A DNA stretch of 64,000 nt from positions 1-64,000 of the forward strand of contig NZ_FQTV01000011.1 of the NCBI RefSeq assembly GCF_900128905.1. The letters are read 5' to 3'. Position numbers and translations under genes: made by a program. Below the pieces are notes generated by a model. It worked only from the letters and a program-made list of their open reading frames with translations. It ran no database searches and was not told where the DNA came from. The DNA comes from Bacteroides luti (lineage in GTDB: Bacteria; Bacteroidota; Bacteroidia; Bacteroidales; Bacteroidaceae). This document shows positions 62,055 to 64,000 of this stretch, in pieces (position 1 is the stretch's first letter; every line of letters begins with the position of its first letter).

Positions 62055-64000
62055 ATGAAAAGACAAATCACTTATTTATTTACTGTTTTATTTTTTATTG
62101 CATGTTCGGTTAAGATCAATGCAACGGTTAAGCTGCCTGCTATATTTTCTGATAATATGGTATTGCAGCAAAATACATGGATTAATATCTGGGGTGCAGC
62201 TTCTGCAAATGAGAAAGTAGCCATTACTACTTCATGGAATTTTAAAAGATATGTTACTACTGCTGATGCTGCCGGAAAGTGGGAGTTGAAAATAAAAACT
62301 CCTAGAGCAACAAAAGAACAGAATATTACTGTAAAGGGTGAAAATGTGATCAAAATCAATAATGTATTGATTGGTGAAGTTTGGCTTTGTACAGGACAGT
62401 CGAATATGGAATTTCAGGTTGCTAAAGACAAAGGATGGAAAACCGGAATGTTGAATGAAGAAGAAGAAATGAAGGATGCTGATTATCCTGAGATTCGATT
62501 ATTTCAGGTACAACATCAACTATCTCCTGAAGGACCAAAGGATGATTGCGTAGGACATTGGGTCGTATGTAATCCGACTAACCTTAAAGAGTTTTCTGCC
62601 GTAGGTTTTGTTTTTGGGCGCAAACTTTATAAAAGTTTGAATGTTCCTGTGGGGTTAATTCAGTCTACCTGGGGTGGAACTCATGCAGAATCATGGATGA
62701 AGAAAGAATTGATGGAAAGCAAACCTCTTTATGCAGACGTTCTTAAGGATTTTGCTTTGAGTAATGTAAAAAGAGAAAAAGATTATTGTAAAGTTCCGGC
62801 TACTTTGTGGAATGGTATGATTAATCCAATTCTTCCTTTCACTGTAAAAGGAAATATTTGGTATCAGGGTGAATCAAATTCTGTACGTTTTGAGAAGTAT
62901 CAGGAAGTTCTTACCGATTTAATTAGCAGCTGGCGTAAAGAATGGTCGCAGTCGGAAATGCCTTTCTACTTTGTGCAAATTGCTCCTCAGTATAAACAAC
63001 CTGCCGGAATTCGTGAAGCTCAGCTGAAAACCTGGCAAACAGTTAAGAATACGGGTCTGGCTGTGATTACAGATGCAGGTGATTCTACAGATATTCATCC
63101 TCGTAATAAACGTATTACAGGAGAGCGTCTTGCATTATGGGCATTAGCTAAAACTTACGGAAGAAATTGTGCATATTCGGGTCCGCTGTATAAATCAATG
63201 AAGATATCGGGTAATAAAGCTATCCTTACTTTTGATTATGTAGAAGGTGGACTAACATCAAAAGGTGACGCTTTAAAGGGTTTCTTTATTGCGGGGACAG
63301 ACAGACGCTTTTATCCGGCGAAAGCTGTGATTGTTAATAATAAGGTTGAAGTTTCTGCACCTGAGGTATTAGATCCTGTTGCGGTACGCTACGGATGGGG
63401 ATTTTTCTTCCGTACTAACTTATTCAATGAAGCTGGTTTGCCTGCTTCTCCTTTTAGAACAGATTCTTTTCAGGAAGATACTTATGCCAGACGTTTTGCT
63501 GATTCTGAAATGAGACGTTTCCCTAAGGCTTATATGTTAGATCATGGAAAGAAACCTTTCTTTGGCTATGCTCAGGGAGTGGGTTGCTGCGCAATGCTTA
63601 AGATGTGGAAACAGACTGGTGACAAACGTTATTTCAATTATGTAAAAGAATGGGCTGATAGTCTTATTAGTGATAATGGCGATATTTATCTGTATGACAA
63701 GTCTTCTTATAATGTTGATTTTGTGAATTCAGGAAAAGTTCTTTTTGATATATATAAGGAAACTGGCAATAAGAAGTATAAACTTGCCATGGATGTACTT
63801 ATTAAGCAATTAAAAGATCAGCCAAGAACTTTGGAAGGTGGTTACTGGCATAAGTTGGTCTACCAACACCAAATATGGTTGGATGGTATTTATATGGCTT
63901 CCCCTTTTATGGCTCAGTATGGTGCTGAGTTTAATCAGCCAGAATGGATTGATGAAGCTGTTAAGCAAATCACTCTTTGCCACAAACATACTTACGATCC
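62055..64000 (+). CDS. Sialate O-acetylesterase fused to GH105 (partial)
   Basis: Starts at 62055 and runs in one frame off the window end (648 codons seen, no stop). Residues 1-23 are a signal peptide or lipoprotein signal. The esterase part has GEVWLCTGQSNMEF (nucleophile Ser in GQSNM near 116) and IWYQGESNS near 270. After about residue 460 (FRTNLFNEAGLP) a GH105 unsaturated-glycan hydrolase domain begins: GYAQGVGCCAMLKMW, TGDKRYFNYV, KLVYQHQIWLDGIYMASPF. This single polypeptide could deacetylate and then cleave unsaturated ends of pectin (rhamnogalacturonan) fragments. Confidence 0.88.
   Translation, partial: MKRQITYLFTVLFFIACSVKINATVKLPAIFSDNMVLQQNTWINIWGAASANEKVAITTSWNFKRYVTTADAAGKWELKIKTPRATKEQNITVKGENVIKINNVLIGEVWLCTGQSNMEFQVAKDKGWKTGMLNEEEEMKDADYPEIRLFQVQHQLSPEGPKDDCVGHWVVCNPTNLKEFSAVGFVFGRKLYKSLNVPVGLIQSTWGGTHAESWMKKELMESKPLYADVLKDFALSNVKREKDYCKVPATLWNGMINPILPFTVKGNIWYQGESNSVRFEKYQEVLTDLISSWRKEWSQSEMPFYFVQIAPQYKQPAGIREAQLKTWQTVKNTGLAVITDAGDSTDIHPRNKRITGERLALWALAKTYGRNCAYSGPLYKSMKISGNKAILTFDYVEGGLTSKGDALKGFFIAGTDRRFYPAKAVIVNNKVEVSAPEVLDPVAVRYGWGFFFRTNLFNEAGLPASPFRTDSFQEDTYARRFADSEMRRFPKAYMLDHGKKPFFGYAQGVGCCAMLKMWKQTGDKRYFNYVKEWADSLISDNGDIYLYDKSSYNVDFVNSGKVLFDIYKETGNKKYKLAMDVLIKQLKDQPRTLEGGYWHKLVYQHQIWLDGIYMASPFMAQYGAEFNQPEWIDEAVKQITLCHKHTYD

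Noticed and set aside
62072..62359. Minus-strand open frame of 95 codons
   Set aside because: It is the shadow of the esterase/GH105 gene, whose motifs and frame are clear on the plus strand.

Overview
The window looks like the chromosome of a Bacteroidales member, Bacteroides or a close relative. The base composition is AT-rich. Most genes are preceded by the Bacteroidota -7 promoter element TAnnTTTG, and Shine-Dalgarno sequences are weak. Family content agrees: DUF4369/thioredoxin-like lipoproteins, DUF6089, tandem OmpH/Skp next to BamA, ISAon1 and PID-CTERM-like proteins. Nothing indicates a phage or plasmid.

Layout. 1-1560: an IS110-family transposase with its noncoding flank and a small palindromic repeat array. 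1559-14430: surface polysaccharide genes, namely two glycosyltransferases, wecC-wecB for UDP-ManNAcA precursor synthesis, and an operon reading metG > flippase > GT2 > FkbM methyltransferase > GT2 > GT4. 14846-27632: core metabolism and information genes (ADP-forming acyl-CoA synthetase, YifB/ComM ATPase, TlpA-like lipoprotein, TPR/OmpA-like lipoprotein, xerD, aroQ, then pyk > O-methyltransferase > rbfA > LolE-like permease). 27701-36274: a PID-CTERM-like small protein with a large surface protein, murI, and the envelope operon DUF6089 > uppS > bamA > ompH > ompH. 36484-43972: ribD, then prmC > recX > comF, pyrE > SRPBCC > argH > aldo/keto reductase > Rieske-like lipoprotein, and tRNA-Gly/tRNA-Leu.

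44100-50800 is the accessory region, directly after the two tRNA genes. It holds a damaged ISAon1-type transposase, a yjdF/AraC-GyrI pair, a GNAT-YoaP protein, unknown proteins and a uracil-DNA-glycosylase-like protein. It also contains a noncoding stretch of almost 1 kb full of short repeats. 51400-64000 returns to ordinary chromosome: a small unknown protein, GH51 arabinofuranosidase plus BNR protein, pnp, a DUF4369 lipoprotein, greA, a HIT protein, manC, tRNA-Leu, DUF3795, a 37-codon gene, and a sialate O-acetylesterase/GH105 fusion that runs off the end. GH51 and the esterase/GH105 fusion point to pectin or arabinan side-chain breakdown. manC and wecB/wecC supply activated sugars for the glycosyltransferases.

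Most notable signals. (a) Four separate intergenic arrays of short palindromes have exactly the same 22-bp centre-to-centre period although their sequences differ (about 1.47, 14.6, 39.6 and 50.4 kb). (b) The greA leader has a promoter followed at once by an intrinsic terminator, reminiscent of E. coli GraL. (c) Two thioredoxin-fold lipoproteins both carry SxxS in place of CxxC. (d) A 37-codon gene has its own 11-bp perfect hairpin and terminator. (e) Direct repeats bracket the yjdF-AraC-YoaP cassette. (f) The ISAon1 transposase reading frame is interrupted at a T6A4G run.
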